Assembly: GCF_005502465.1 (NCBI RefSeq) | Contig: NZ_SCOT01000012.1 | Span: 31,169 to 95,168 of the forward strand | Length of the DNA stretch: 64,000 bases | Direction of reading: 5' to 3' | Source of the DNA: Sphingopyxis sp. L1A2A | GTDB taxonomy: Bacteria > Pseudomonadota > Alphaproteobacteria > Sphingomonadales > Sphingomonadaceae | Part shown: positions 48,017 to 56,806 of the stretch, piece by piece | Position numbering within the stretch: position 1 is the first letter of the stretch | Layout: the number at the start of each line of letters is the position of its first letter | The notes under the pieces: model-generated | What the model saw: the letters and a program-made list of their open reading frames with translations, nothing else | Databases searched by the model: none | Told to the model about the DNA's origin: nothing | Position numbers and translations under genes: made by a program

Positions 48017-48421
48017 ATGGTGGGGTTTGACGTGCCGGACGATAACGGCAAGGCGTCCGGCGCCATGCTCGCGATCGGCGAGCTGGCGGATCGGATCGGG
48101 GTGCCGACGCACGTCCTTCGCTATTGGGAAACCCGCTTTCCCCAACTGAAGCCACTCCAGCGCTCGGGCCGCCGCCGCTATTACCGCGCCGAGGATGTCG
48201 CGCTGGCCGAGCGGATCCATCATCTGCTGCATGTCCAAGGGTTCACCGTCGAGGGCGCGCGCAAGGCGTTGTCCGAGCCGGGGGCGAAGGCTGCCCCGGC
48301 ACCTGCCGCCGAAACCCGCTCCGAGCGCGCGACCGGGAATGGCGCGATGGGGCAAGCGCATGGCGTACCGGTCGCGGCGCTCATTGCGCTGCGCGAGCGA
48401 TTGGCGGCAGCGCTGGATTGA
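48017..48421 (+). CDS. MerR-family transcriptional regulator
   Basis: A 134-residue protein with a clear MerR helix-turn-helix (LAIGELADRIGVPTHVLRYWETRFPQLKPLQRSGRRRYYRAEDV), then a dimer helix and an Ala-rich tail with no metal-binding cysteines. It begins 15 bases after ihfA; this pairing is widely conserved in alphaproteobacteria. Targets are unknown. GTG or ATG starts at codons 1 to 17 are possible, the ATG at 48017 being used. Confidence 0.9.
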   Translation: MVGFDVPDDNGKASGAMLAIGELADRIGVPTHVLRYWETRFPQLKPLQRSGRRRYYRAEDVALAERIHHLLHVQGFTVEGARKALSEPGAKAAPAPAAETRSERATGNGAMGQAHGVPVAALIALRERLAAALD

Positions 48422-48462
48422 CGCGACTGGCGTCACGTATCAGCAAGTTCGAGAATGTCTGC

Positions 48463-48792
48463 TTAGGTTTCCTGCCCCGCCAGCCCCTCGGCTTCGATTA
48501 GCAATTCGCGCAAAACGATAACTGACTCCCCTGTGAGAGGCTCGGTCACAGCCGCCGCCCTGCGCCTGATATCGTCGAGCTGCGGATTAGCGATTGGCAC
48601 CGACGTGAAATCGTCCCAATCCCAGTCTGCGCCAGTTCCTTCAATGTAGTCCCGCAAGGATTTTGCGACGTCTGTGGCTGATAGCTGCGCCTTCAAATTT
48701 AAGAACCAAGATAGCAGCCCAGCAAATACCGCAACTGGAAACGCAAGGACGACCAGCAAGGCTTTTGATATTGTCGAAGTCGTCTTCTGCAT
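48463..48792 (-). CDS. Hypothetical single-pass membrane protein
   Basis: A 109-residue protein: a hydrophobic segment at about 9-32 (SKALLVVLAFPVAVFAGLLSWFLNL) followed by an acidic cytoplasmic or periplasmic domain (DVAKSLRDYIEGTGADWDWDDFTSVPIANPQLDDIRRRAA). No family recognised. Its codons use A and T more than the neighbours (for example GATAGCAGCCCAGCAAATACC on the plus strand), which may point to recent acquisition. It converges on merR. Confidence 0.6.
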   Translation of the reverse strand: MQKTTSTISKALLVVLAFPVAVFAGLLSWFLNLKAQLSATDVAKSLRDYIEGTGADWDWDDFTSVPIANPQLDDIRRRAAAVTEPLTGESVIVLRELLIEAEGLAGQET

Positions 48793-48846
48793 CGCGGGAG
48801 CTTCCTAGATTCCGCCAATGTCCGCAAGTGGTCGTTTCCAGGCTCT

Positions 48847-48919
48847 CGTCATCCCGGACTTGATCCGGGATCCATGACGACGGTGCAGCTATGGATCCCG
48901 GATCAAGTCCGGGATGACG
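48847..48919. repeat. Dispersed hairpin repeat (family B)
   Basis: CGTCATCCCGGACTTGATCC pairs with GGATCAAGTCCGGGATGACG perfectly over 20 bases, with a second internal stem (GGGATCCAT/ATGGATCCC). The best preserved family B copy in the window. Confidence 0.85.
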
Positions 48920-48930
48920 ATGAGGCGAAA

Positions 48931-49066
48931 ATCCTCCCTGTCGCGAAGCGATGGGGAGGGGGACCGTTTGCGAAGCAAATGGTGGAGGGGCGGCAACGTC
49001 AGCACTATTGCCCCTCCGTCAGCGCTACGCGCTGCCACCTCCCCATGGCTTCGCCACAGGGAGGAT
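48931..49066. repeat. Compound inverted repeat (family E)
   Basis: The outer arms 48931-48959 and 49038-49066 match at 27 of 29 bases (ATCCTCCCTGT...GGGGAGG), and an inner stem GGAGGGGC/GCCCCTCC lies at 48984-48991 and 49010-49017. A single arm of the same sequence occurs at 36221-36247. Together with the repeat at 48847 it fills the 280-bp gap between the hypothetical gene and the phosphatase gene. Confidence 0.8.
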
Positions 49067-49072
49067 GACCTG

Positions 49073-49624
49073 TCAGTCATGATCCATCGCGGGTGCCAGC
49101 GTCGAGTCGAGGTCGCGGGGGCGGATGAAGGCGGCGAAGCGGGCCATGCCGGTGTCGAGATCGTGCCAGTCGGCGATGTCGAGTTCGAGCCGCGCCAGCG
49201 CCGACGTCGGCAGCTTTTCCTCGACTTCGCCGCGCAGTTCGTCGCCGCTCGTTTCCGGCACGAGCATCAGGATCAGATCCTCCAGCCCCGGATTATGCCC
49301 CGAAATCAGCAGATGCTCGGCGTCGCGCCCGGTGTCGCGGATGACGTCGATCAGCGTCGCGGCGGAGGCGAGATAGATGCGGCGGTCCCAATGCGGTTCG
49401 ATCGTGTCGAGGTCCGCGGCGGGCTGGAAGATGTCGAGCGTTTCGGTGACGCGCACCGCAGGCGAGGCGATGATGCGGTCGACGGGCAGCTTCTGGCGCT
49501 TCAGCCATTGCCCGATCAGTTCGGCACCGCGCGCCCCGCGTTTGTTGATCGGGCGGTCGAAATCGCGCTCGACCTGGACATCCCAACCCGATTTGGCGTG
49601 GCGCAGGATCGTCAAAGTCTTCAA
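49073..49624 (-). CDS. SixA-like histidine phosphatase
   Basis: A 183-residue histidine phosphatase. LTILRHAKSGW has the catalytic RHA at residues 8-10; LPVDRIIASPAVRVTETLDIF and LLISGHNPGLEDLILML give the second His and the phosphate pocket. SixA-type enzymes remove phosphate from phosphohistidine in small protein domains. The start is taken as TTG at 49622-49624, with GGGGGAAG upstream, because MKTLTILRHAKSG is the common family start. The DinG-like helicase gene ends 58 bp upstream. Confidence 0.88.
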   Translation of the reverse strand: MKTLTILRHAKSGWDVQVERDFDRPINKRGARGAELIGQWLKRQKLPVDRIIASPAVRVTETLDIFQPAADLDTIEPHWDRRIYLASAATLIDVIRDTGRDAEHLLISGHNPGLEDLILMLVPETSGDELRGEVEEKLPTSALARLELDIADWHDLDTGMARFAAFIRPRDLDSTLAPAMDHD

Positions 49625-49682
49625 AATCTTCCCCCGCGCGTTCGCGCTTATGCCGTCGTTCGAGCCGCCTTGTGCCGCAAAC

Positions 49683-52415
49683 TTATGACGGTGAAAAGGC
49701 TGGAAAGGCGCTTTTTCTGCGCTCGACGTTCGCCGCCGCGACATGATTGACCGCTTCGTCGAGCGGCAGGCGGCGGATCGGGGTGCCTTCGGGAAAGGCG
49801 CTGAGCAGCCGCGATGGGAAGCTGGGCGAGAGCATCACGAACTGGCCGAAATCGTCGGCGCGGCGGATCAGGCGGCCGAACGCCTGCCCGATGCGGCCGC
49901 GAATGACCATGTCGTCATAGGCGCTGCCGCCCTGCGCCGCGCGCCGCGCCGCGTGCAATATCGTCGGGCGCGGCCATGGCACCCCCTCCATGATCACCTG
50001 CCGCAGCGATTCGCCCGGGACATCGACCCCGTCGCGCAGTGCATCGGTGCCGAGCAGCGAGGCATGCGGGTCGGCGCGGAAGATGTCGACGAGGGTGCCG
50101 GTGTCGAGCGGATCGACATGCTGGGCATAGAGCGGGAGGCCCGCGCGCGCGAGGCGGTCGGCGATGCGGGCGTGGACGATGCGCAGCCGCCTTATCGCGC
50201 TGAACAGCCCCAGCGCACCGCCGCCCGATGCCTCGATCAACCGGCTATACGCCCCGGCGAGCGCGGGCAGGTCGCCGCGCGCGATGTCGGTGACGATCAG
50301 CACCTCCGACTGGCGCGCATAGTCGAACGGGCTGGGGACCGCGAAATGCTGGACGCCGCCGTCCATGTGGCGCGCGCCGGTGCGGATGTCGGCCTCGGCC
50401 CAGCCGTTTGCACCATGACCGCTACGCAAGGTGGCCGAGGTCACGAGCACGCCTTGCGCCGGACGATAGACGATGTCGGCAATCGGCCGCGCGGGGTCGA
50501 GCCAGTGGCGGTGCAGCCCGGTGTCGAACTCGCGCCCGTCGTAGCGATCGATCGCCAGCCAATCGACGAAATCGGGATTGGCCGGACCGCCGACGCGCCC
50601 GAGCAGCGACAGCCAGCCGCCGAGCGTATCGACGCGGGTGCCGAGGCTGTGCCGCGCGCCGTCAACACGCGCGCGCGCTTGCCCGTCGAGCCAGTCGGGC
50701 GGATCGTCGACCAGCGCGTCGAGCCGTTTCCCCAGCGCCAGCAGCGGGCGCAGCAGCGCCTCGACCGCGTCGCTCGCCGCCGCGGCGGCGGTGACCAGCG
50801 CCGCGTCGGGATCGGCAAGCTCGGTTTCGAGGCCATAGCCCGCGTCGGCGGTGCGGGTATCGACCGCGCGCGCATACACCTGTCCACGCACCGCGGCGAG
50901 CAGCCGCTCGATCGCGCCCCACGGGTCGTTTTCGGACAGCCGGGCGAGCCAGCCATCGCCGGGCAATTCGGCGGCGGCGGCGATCGCCGCCTGAATTGCG
51001 CGCTCGCCCGCTTCGTCATAGCTCGCGACATCGGCGAGGCGCGCGGCGAGCCCGCGCCGCCGCCCGCGCGACTTGCCCTCTGGCCCCAGCACCCAGCGGC
51101 GGATTTCGACCGCTTCCTGCCCGGTCAGCGCCGCGGCGAACATCGAATCGGCGGCGTCCCACAGATGATGGCCTTCGTCGAAGATCAGTCGCGTCGCGGG
51201 GGTGCCACCGTCGCGCGGGCGCGCCGCCTGCACCATCGTCAGCGCATGGTTGGCGATGACGATGTCGGCCTGCGTCGCGGCGCGCGCTGAGCGTTCGATG
51301 AAGCATTTGCGGAAATGCGGGCAGCCCGCATAGATGCATTCGCCGCGCCGGTCGGTCAGCGCAGTGGTGCCGTTGCGGCGGAACAGCGCGGGCAGCCAGC
51401 CGGGCAAATCGCCGCCGACCATGTCGCCGTCGCGCGTATAGGCGGCCCAGCGTGCAACGAGCTGCGCGAGGATCGCGGCGCGGCCCGAAAAGCCGCCCTG
51501 CAGCGCATCCTCGAGATTGAGCAGGCAGAGGTAATTTTCGCGGCCTTTGCGCACGACGACCTTTTCGCGGTGCGTTGCGGCGTCGGGATACAGCCGCTCG
51601 GTCTCGCGCGACAGCTGGCGTTGTAGCGCCTTGGTGAACGTCGAGATGCACACGCTGCCCGCCGACTGGTCGATCCACTGCTTGGCGGGGGCAAGATAGC
51701 CGAGCGTCTTGCCGATCCCCGTTCCCGCCTCGGCGACCAGCATCTGCGGCGCGTCCTTGCGCTCGCGCGATTCGAAGATTGCGGCGGTCGCTTTGGCATA
51801 TTCCTGCTGCCCCGGCCGCCGTTCGGCGCCGTCGCCGGTCAGCCGGTCCAGCCGCGCGGTAACGTCGTCGGGATTGATGCGCACCTGCCGCGGCGCGGGG
51901 CGCGGCGGCGCTTCTTCCCATTCGGGCAGGCGCGCGAACAGCCAGCGCTCATTGGCGTCGGGGGTGGTCAGCCGCGGCTGGACCAGCGGCGCCCACGGCC
52001 AGCGCTGGCGGGCGAGCGCCTGCATTCCGTGCCATGCGCCCTCGCGTTCCGCCCAGGCGGGATCGTCGATCCCGGCCAGCATCGCCGCGGTCGCTTGCGG
52101 CAGAAAAGCGGCGATGTCGTCCTCCGCCTTCGGCGGGGTGACGCCGATCGCCGCGGCAATCCCGGCGGGGGTCGGCACCGTAAAGCGCGCGGGATAGAGG
52201 AAAGCGAAGAGTTCGAGCAGGTCGAGCCCCGACAGTTCGGGATAGCCGAGCCGGTCGCCGGTCAGCGTTGCATTGAGCAGCAGGTGCGGGGTCGCTGCGA
52301 CCGCCGCAATCGCCTCACCGCGCCCGACCCGCTGCACGCGCCCGTGCGTATCGGCGATCCAGATGCCGACATGGCTGGCATGGATCGCGGGCAGGGGGAC
52401 AGATACGGGGGGCAT
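49683..52415 (-). CDS. DinG-family ATP-dependent DNA helicase
   Basis: A 910-residue superfamily 2 helicase of the XPD/DinG group. Walker A is in AEAGTGIGKTLGYLAP; a DEAH-like box appears as DEGHHLWDAAD; four cysteines likely to bind an iron-sulfur cluster lie between (YLCLLNLEDAL, then CIYAGCPHFRKCFIE). The C-terminal helicase half includes LGLFSAIRRLRIVHARIADRL, DALRDGVDVPGESLRQVIMEGVPWPRPT and GRIGQAFGRLIR. The N-terminal 180 residues are specific to alphaproteobacterial homologues. It probably unwinds R-loops or damaged DNA 5-prime to 3-prime. Confidence 0.92.
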   Translation of the reverse strand: MPPVSVPLPAIHASHVGIWIADTHGRVQRVGRGEAIAAVAATPHLLLNATLTGDRLGYPELSGLDLLELFAFLYPARFTVPTPAGIAAAIGVTPPKAEDDIAAFLPQATAAMLAGIDDPAWAEREGAWHGMQALARQRWPWAPLVQPRLTTPDANERWLFARLPEWEEAPPRPAPRQVRINPDDVTARLDRLTGDGAERRPGQQEYAKATAAIFESRERKDAPQMLVAEAGTGIGKTLGYLAPAKQWIDQSAGSVCISTFTKALQRQLSRETERLYPDAATHREKVVVRKGRENYLCLLNLEDALQGGFSGRAAILAQLVARWAAYTRDGDMVGGDLPGWLPALFRRNGTTALTDRRGECIYAGCPHFRKCFIERSARAATQADIVIANHALTMVQAARPRDGGTPATRLIFDEGHHLWDAADSMFAAALTGQEAVEIRRWVLGPEGKSRGRRRGLAARLADVASYDEAGERAIQAAIAAAAELPGDGWLARLSENDPWGAIERLLAAVRGQVYARAVDTRTADAGYGLETELADPDAALVTAAAAASDAVEALLRPLLALGKRLDALVDDPPDWLDGQARARVDGARHSLGTRVDTLGGWLSLLGRVGGPANPDFVDWLAIDRYDGREFDTGLHRHWLDPARPIADIVYRPAQGVLVTSATLRSGHGANGWAEADIRTGARHMDGGVQHFAVPSPFDYARQSEVLIVTDIARGDLPALAGAYSRLIEASGGGALGLFSAIRRLRIVHARIADRLARAGLPLYAQHVDPLDTGTLVDIFRADPHASLLGTDALRDGVDVPGESLRQVIMEGVPWPRPTILHAARRAAQGGSAYDDMVIRGRIGQAFGRLIRRADDFGQFVMLSPSFPSRLLSAFPEGTPIRRLPLDEAVNHVAAANVERRKSAFPAFSPS

Positions 52416-52467
52416 GGCACAAGGTTAGGGACAAAAGGCGAACGCGGCAAGTGTTGCTCCCCGCGTT

Positions 52468-52538
52468 CGTCGTGCCGGCGAAAGCGGGAACCCGGTCCAA
52501 CGGCGGCTCGCTGGGTTCCCGCTTTCGCGGGAATGACG
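52468..52538. repeat. Hairpin repeat with GTTCCCGCTTTCGCGG arm (family C)
   Basis: GCCGGCGAAAGCGGGAACCC and GGGTTCCCGCTTTCGCGGGA form long complementary arms around GGTCCAACGGCGGCTCGCT. A related element with CCCGGCGAAGGCCGGGATCT arms lies at 62588-62665. It lies between the helicase start and the PilZ gene stop. Confidence 0.75.
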
Positions 52539-52566
52539 AGGGAGGACGGGGTTTTGGTCGGCTTTT

Positions 52567-52935
52567 TCAGTTCAGCCCGCGGCGGCCGAAAATCGGGGCG
52601 CGGTTGGACAGGAATATCTGCGCCGGGTCGACGGCCACCATATTGCGCGCCCTTTTCAAAGCGTTATAGAGCGGGCCGTGGGTCAGTTCATAAGGAAAGC
52701 GGACCCCCATGCGGTCAACCTCGGACCACATGACGACGGCATAGGTGACCTGGCCGCCATAGTGGATTTCGCAGCGCGAGCGCGCCGGCATGCTGGCGCC
52801 GTCGATCCGAGCGCCGCCTTCGGACAGGTCGGTGATCTGGCCGTCGACAAAGTTGAGGACGCCGTTGACCGTTACCTCGAGGGCGACGGCGGTGCGGGCC
52901 TGACGGCGGGGCTGCGGGATGCGCGGACTATTCAT
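52567..52935 (-). CDS. PilZ domain protein
   Basis: A 122-residue stand-alone PilZ domain: PRRQARTAVALEV contains the RxxxR c-di-GMP-binding arm and ITDLSEGGARIDGA the D/NxSxxG motif; RMGVRFPYEL closes the barrel. It should bind c-di-GMP and act as a receptor. The window also encodes a diguanylate cyclase and a GGDEF-EAL protein. No partner gene is adjacent. Confidence 0.92.
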   Translation of the reverse strand: MNSPRIPQPRRQARTAVALEVTVNGVLNFVDGQITDLSEGGARIDGASMPARSRCEIHYGGQVTYAVVMWSEVDRMGVRFPYELTHGPLYNALKRARNMVAVDPAQIFLSNRAPIFGRRGLN

Positions 52936-53080
52936 GCGGCGATGCTAAGCCCCGGATGGTAAATTTTCCGGTAACGATGTTTCGGCGCGGCAGCGATGCC
53001 CCGGTACATGGCGGTAGCTGGCGCGATGCGGGGAAACATGCAGAAAGGCGCCGCCCGCTCCCCATGCTCAGGATTCGCCG

Positions 53081-54067
53081 ATGAAAGCCATTGTCTGTCC
53101 CCGCTACGGCGGTCCCGAGGTGCTGGAGTTTCGCGACGTGCCGATGCCCGCACCCGCCGTGGACGAGGTGCGCGTGAAGGTGATGGCGACATCGGTGACG
53201 TCGGGCGACAGCCGGATGCGCGCCGCGCGCTTTCCGCCCGGCCTGGGCCTGATCGCGCGCCCGTTTCTGGGCTGGCGCGGGCCGCGGCAGCCGATTTTGG
53301 GGACCGAGGTCGCGGGGGTCGTCGATGCCGTGGGCGCGGGCGTCACCCGCTACCGCCCCGGCGACGCGGTGATGGCGTTTCCGGGCGGGGCAATGGGGTG
53401 CCACGCCGAATATCGCTGCGTCGCGGAAGCCGGACCGATCGCGCCCAAGCCCGAAGGCCTGAGCTTTGCCAAGGCGGCGACGCTGTGTTTCGGGGGCAGC
53501 ACCGCGCTGCATTTCCTTGACGTCGCGGCGGTGGCGCCGGGCGACCGGGTGCTGGTGATCGGGGCATCGGGAGCGGTGGGGTCGGCGCTAGTCCAACTCG
53601 CGCGCCACCGCGGCGCGCATATCACCGCGGTGTGCAGCGCGCGCAACGCCGATCTGGTGCGCGATCTGGGGGCGGAGGCGGTGATCGACTATGCCACCAC
53701 CGACTTCCTCGGCGATCCGGGCGCCTATAACGTCATCGTCGAAACCGCCGGCAGCATCACCACGCGCGATGCGCTGCCGCTGCTGCGCCCCTACGGACGG
53801 TTTGTGGCGATCGCGGCGGGATTGCCCGACATGCTGGCGACGATCGGGGCGCCGGGGCGCGAAGGGCGGCGCGTCATCGCTGGCCCGGCGACCGAAACGC
53901 CCGAACATGTCCAGCAACTGGCCGATCTGGCCGCATCCGGCGTGCTGCGTCCGGTGGTCGACGGCAGCTATGCGTTCGATGCCATTGCGGCGGCGCACGC
54001 CTATGTCGATACCGGGCGCAAACGCGGCTCGGTGGCGATCCTGCTCGACCCGGCGGCGCAGGGCTAG
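53081..54067 (+). CDS. NAD(P)-dependent zinc-type alcohol dehydrogenase family protein (MDR)
   Basis: A 328-residue medium-chain dehydrogenase/reductase. MKAIVCPRYGGPEVLEFRDV begins the GroES-like domain; GTEVAGVVDAVGAGVTRYRPGDAVM lacks the usual zinc ligands and VLVIGASGAVGSALVQLARHRGA is the nucleotide-binding Rossmann motif. It is quinone oxidoreductase-like rather than a classical alcohol dehydrogenase. Substrate unknown. Ends 88 bases before lysK. Confidence 0.9.
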   Translation: MKAIVCPRYGGPEVLEFRDVPMPAPAVDEVRVKVMATSVTSGDSRMRAARFPPGLGLIARPFLGWRGPRQPILGTEVAGVVDAVGAGVTRYRPGDAVMAFPGGAMGCHAEYRCVAEAGPIAPKPEGLSFAKAATLCFGGSTALHFLDVAAVAPGDRVLVIGASGAVGSALVQLARHRGAHITAVCSARNADLVRDLGAEAVIDYATTDFLGDPGAYNVIVETAGSITTRDALPLLRPYGRFVAIAAGLPDMLATIGAPGREGRRVIAGPATETPEHVQQLADLAASGVLRPVVDGSYAFDAIAAAHAYVDTGRKRGSVAILLDPAAQG

Positions 54068-54155
54068 CGCCCCTTACGCCGCATCGCGCGCTTGCAAAAA
54101 CGCGCAAAAGCGGGAAAGGGCGGAGCCCCTGCCACCCGTGTACCGGAAGATTGTC

Positions 54156-55736
54156 GTGACCGAATTTCGTGCTGCCGCCCTCGCGTCCAAGGCCTGGCCC
54201 TTTGAAGAAGCGCGCAAGCTGGTCAAGCGCTATCCCGACGGCAAGCCCGGCGGCGCGCCGATGCTGTTTGAAACCGGCTATGGTCCGTCGGGCCTGCCGC
54301 ATATCGGCACGTTTAACGAAGTGCTGCGCACGACGATGGTTCGCCGCGCCTATGAGGAAATGACCGGCGCGCCGACGCGGCTCGTCGCGTTCAGCGACGA
54401 CATGGACGGGCTGCGCAAGGTTCCCGACAATGTCCCGAACCACGCGATGCTCACCGAATATCTCGGCAAGCCGCTGACCGTCGTGCCCGATCCGTTCGGC
54501 AAGTTTGAAAGTTTCGCGCATCATAACAACGCGATGCTGCGCGAGTTTCTCGACCGCTTTGGCTTTGAATATGAGTTTGTCAGCTCGACCGAGCGCTACA
54601 CGAGCGGCGCCTTTGACGATGCGCTGAAGAATGTCCTGCGCCACAATCAGGACATTCTCGACATCATGCTGCCGACGCTGCGCGCCGAGCGTGCCGCGAC
54701 CTATTCGCCGATCCTGCCGGTCAGCCCGACGTCGGGCGTCGTGCTGCAGGTGCCGGTGACCGTCGTCGATGCCGATGCGGGGCTGGTGTCGTTCGAGGAC
54801 GGCGGCCAGACGATCACGCACAGCGTTTTGGGCGGCGGTGCCAAGCTGCAATGGAAGGTCGACTGGGCGATGCGCTGGGTTGCCCTCGGCGTCGATTATG
54901 AAATGTACGGCAAGGATCTGACCGACAGCGGCGTCCAGTCGGGCAAGATCGCCAAGGCGCTCGGCGGGCGCAAGCCCGAGGGGCTGATTTACGAGATGTT
55001 CCTCGACGAAAAGGGCGAGAAGATCTCGAAGTCGAAGGGCAATGGCCTCAGCCTCGATCAATGGCTCGATTATGGCAGCGAAGAGAGCCTGGCGTTCTTC
55101 GCCTATCGCGAACCGAAGGCGGCAAAGCAGCTGCACATCGGGGTGATCCCGAAGGCGGTCGACGAATATCTGCAGATGCGCGGCAATTACCCGGCGCAGG
55201 ATGCCGACAAGAAGCTCGGCAATCCGGTGCACCATGTCCATGTCGCGCGCGGGCAGGATGTTCCCGCCACAGAATTGCCGGTGACCTTTGGCTTGCTGCT
55301 CAATCTGGTCGGGGTGATGGGGGCGGACGCGTCGAAGGACCAGATCTGGCGCTACCTGGGCCAATATGTCGACGGCGCCGATGCCGCGACTTACCCCGAG
55401 CTCGACCGGCTGATCGACAATGCGATGGCGTATAACCGCGACTATGTCGCGCCGACGCTGAACCGCCGCAAGCCGGCGGGCGGCGAGGGCGCGGCGCTGG
55501 CCGAACTCGACGCCAAGCTGGCGGCGCTGCCCGCCGACGCCGGAGCCGATGACATCCAGAACATCGTGTATGAAATTGGCAAGAACGAAGCCTATGGCTT
55601 TGAAAATCTGCGCGATTGGTTCAGGGCGCTGTATGAAACGCTGCTCGGATCGAGCGCCGGGCCGCGGATGGGCAGCTTTATCGCGCTGTTCGGGATCGAC
55701 AATACGCGGCGGTTGATCGCCGAGGCTTTGGCCTGA
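54156..55736 (+). CDS. lysK: Lysyl-tRNA synthetase, class I
   Basis: A 526-residue class I lysyl-tRNA synthetase, the archaeal type also used by many alphaproteobacteria. GPSGLPHIGTFNE provides the HIGH-like motif (His49) and KISKSKGN the KMSKS motif (289-293). The start is GTG at 54156, with GGAAG 6 bases upstream, which gives TEFRAAALASKAWPFEEARKL. The enzyme charges tRNA-Lys and replaces class II LysS. Followed after 11 bases by the DUF3291 gene. Confidence 0.95.
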   Translation: MTEFRAAALASKAWPFEEARKLVKRYPDGKPGGAPMLFETGYGPSGLPHIGTFNEVLRTTMVRRAYEEMTGAPTRLVAFSDDMDGLRKVPDNVPNHAMLTEYLGKPLTVVPDPFGKFESFAHHNNAMLREFLDRFGFEYEFVSSTERYTSGAFDDALKNVLRHNQDILDIMLPTLRAERAATYSPILPVSPTSGVVLQVPVTVVDADAGLVSFEDGGQTITHSVLGGGAKLQWKVDWAMRWVALGVDYEMYGKDLTDSGVQSGKIAKALGGRKPEGLIYEMFLDEKGEKISKSKGNGLSLDQWLDYGSEESLAFFAYREPKAAKQLHIGVIPKAVDEYLQMRGNYPAQDADKKLGNPVHHVHVARGQDVPATELPVTFGLLLNLVGVMGADASKDQIWRYLGQYVDGADAATYPELDRLIDNAMAYNRDYVAPTLNRRKPAGGEGAALAELDAKLAALPADAGADDIQNIVYEIGKNEAYGFENLRDWFRALYETLLGSSAGPRMGSFIALFGIDNTRRLIAEALA

Positions 55737-55747
55737 GGGAGGACGTC

Positions 55748-56233
55748 ATGGCGGGTTACCAGCTGGCGCAGATCAACATCGCACGCTTCCGCCTGCCTGC
55801 CGATCATGTCGCCAACCGTGACTTCATGGACGCGCTCGACGCGGTGAACGCGATTGCGGAAGCGAGCGACGGTTTTGTCTGGCGACTGGTCGGCGAGGGC
55901 AATGACGCGACCGATGTCGCGGTGAACGACGACCCGCATGTCATCGCGAATATGTCGGTGTGGCGCGACGTCGAGGCGCTGGCGGGCTTCGTGTATCGCG
56001 CGCCCGAACATCTCGCGATCATGCGGCGGCGCAAGGAATGGTTCGATCCGATCGCGGTGTTTCAGGCGCTGTGGTGGATTCCCGCCGGGCATCGTCCGTC
56101 CGTGGCCGAGGGCGTCGCGCGGATCGACACGCTGGCGGCGAACGGCCCGACGGCGGAGGCTTTCACCTTCAAACAGCCTTTCGTCGCGCCCGACGGCACC
56201 CCGGCGCTGCCGGTCCAGGACGAATGCGCATGA
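55748..56233 (+). CDS. DUF3291 family protein
   Basis: A 161-residue protein: YQLAQINIARFRLPADHVANRDFMDALDAVNAIAEASDGFVWRLVGEG and HLAIMRRRKEWFDPIAVFQALWWIPAGHRPSVAEGVARI are the DUF3291 blocks, an antibiotic-monooxygenase-like fold. Function not established. It starts 11 bases after lysK with GGGAGGA in front, and its stop overlaps the next start (ATGA), so lysK, DUF3291 and the asparaginase-domain gene form an operon. Confidence 0.87.
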   Translation: MAGYQLAQINIARFRLPADHVANRDFMDALDAVNAIAEASDGFVWRLVGEGNDATDVAVNDDPHVIANMSVWRDVEALAGFVYRAPEHLAIMRRRKEWFDPIAVFQALWWIPAGHRPSVAEGVARIDTLAANGPTAEAFTFKQPFVAPDGTPALPVQDECA

Positions 56234-56715
56234 TCGAAATTTTCACCACCGGCGGGACGATCGACAAAGTCTATTTCGATGCGCTCAGCGAGTTCCAGAT
56301 CGGCCCCGCGGCGATCCCCGACCTGCTCCGCGAAAATAATGTCCATGTCCCGCACCGAGTGACGCAATTGATGCGCAAGGACAGCCTTGAGCTGGACGAT
56401 GCGGATCGCGCCGCGATCCGCGCCGCGGTCGCGGCGAGCGATGCGCCGCATATCCTGGTGACCCATGGCACCGATACGATGGTCCTCACCGGCCGCGCGC
56501 TGGCAGGGATAGCGGGCAAGACGATCGTGATGACGGGGGCGATGCAGCCCGCGTCGGTGCGCGCCAGCGATGCCGAATTCAACGTCGGCTTTGCGCTGGC
56601 GGCGGCGCAGATTTTGCCGCCCGGGGTCTATATCGCGATGAACGGGATGATCTTTGACCCCGCAACGACCGAGAAGGATCGCGCCGGGGCGCGCTTCGTC
56701 GCCCGCGGCGAATAA
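56230..56715 (+). CDS. Short asparaginase-domain protein
   Basis: A 161-residue protein that matches only the N-terminal domain of L-asparaginases: IEIFTTGGTIDKVYFD, VTHGTDTMVLTGRAL, MTGAMQPASVRASDAEFNVGFALAAA. Both catalytic threonine motifs (TGGTI and HGTDT) are intact. Full-length asparaginases have about 330 residues with a second domain that completes the active site across the dimer, so this form may act differently or need a partner. Coupled to the DUF3291 gene by a 4-base overlap. It ends 91 bases before the bufferin gene. Confidence 0.85.
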   Translation: MIEIFTTGGTIDKVYFDALSEFQIGPAAIPDLLRENNVHVPHRVTQLMRKDSLELDDADRAAIRAAVAASDAPHILVTHGTDTMVLTGRALAGIAGKTIVMTGAMQPASVRASDAEFNVGFALAAAQILPPGVYIAMNGMIFDPATTEKDRAGARFVARGE

Positions 56716-56728
56716 AGGCGGCGCGGCT

Positions 56729-56753
56729 GTAACATCTTTGGCGCCCATCCGAA
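56729..56753 (+). promoter_or_regulatory. Candidate ECF (SigF-type) promoter of the bufferin operon
   Basis: GTAACA at 56729-56734 and CGAA at 56750-56753, separated by 15 bases. From memory, the Caulobacter SigF consensus is GTAACC, 16 bases, then CGAA, so this is one base short in the spacer. It sits about 55 bases before the bufA start. No sigF or nrsF gene is in the window. Confidence 0.5.
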
Positions 56754-56806
56754 TATCACAGCATGGAGGCGCGTCTTGCCCTCCATCCTGTCTTCGGAGG
56801 ATCATC

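Noticed and set aside
48422..48470. A tRNA gene after merR, as in some relatives
   Set aside because: No cloverleaf or TTCGA-type T arm with a matching acceptor stem can be drawn here.
53874..55364. A 496-codon frame antisense to lysK
   Set aside because: It is a shadow frame; lysK carries intact HIGH and KMSKS motifs.
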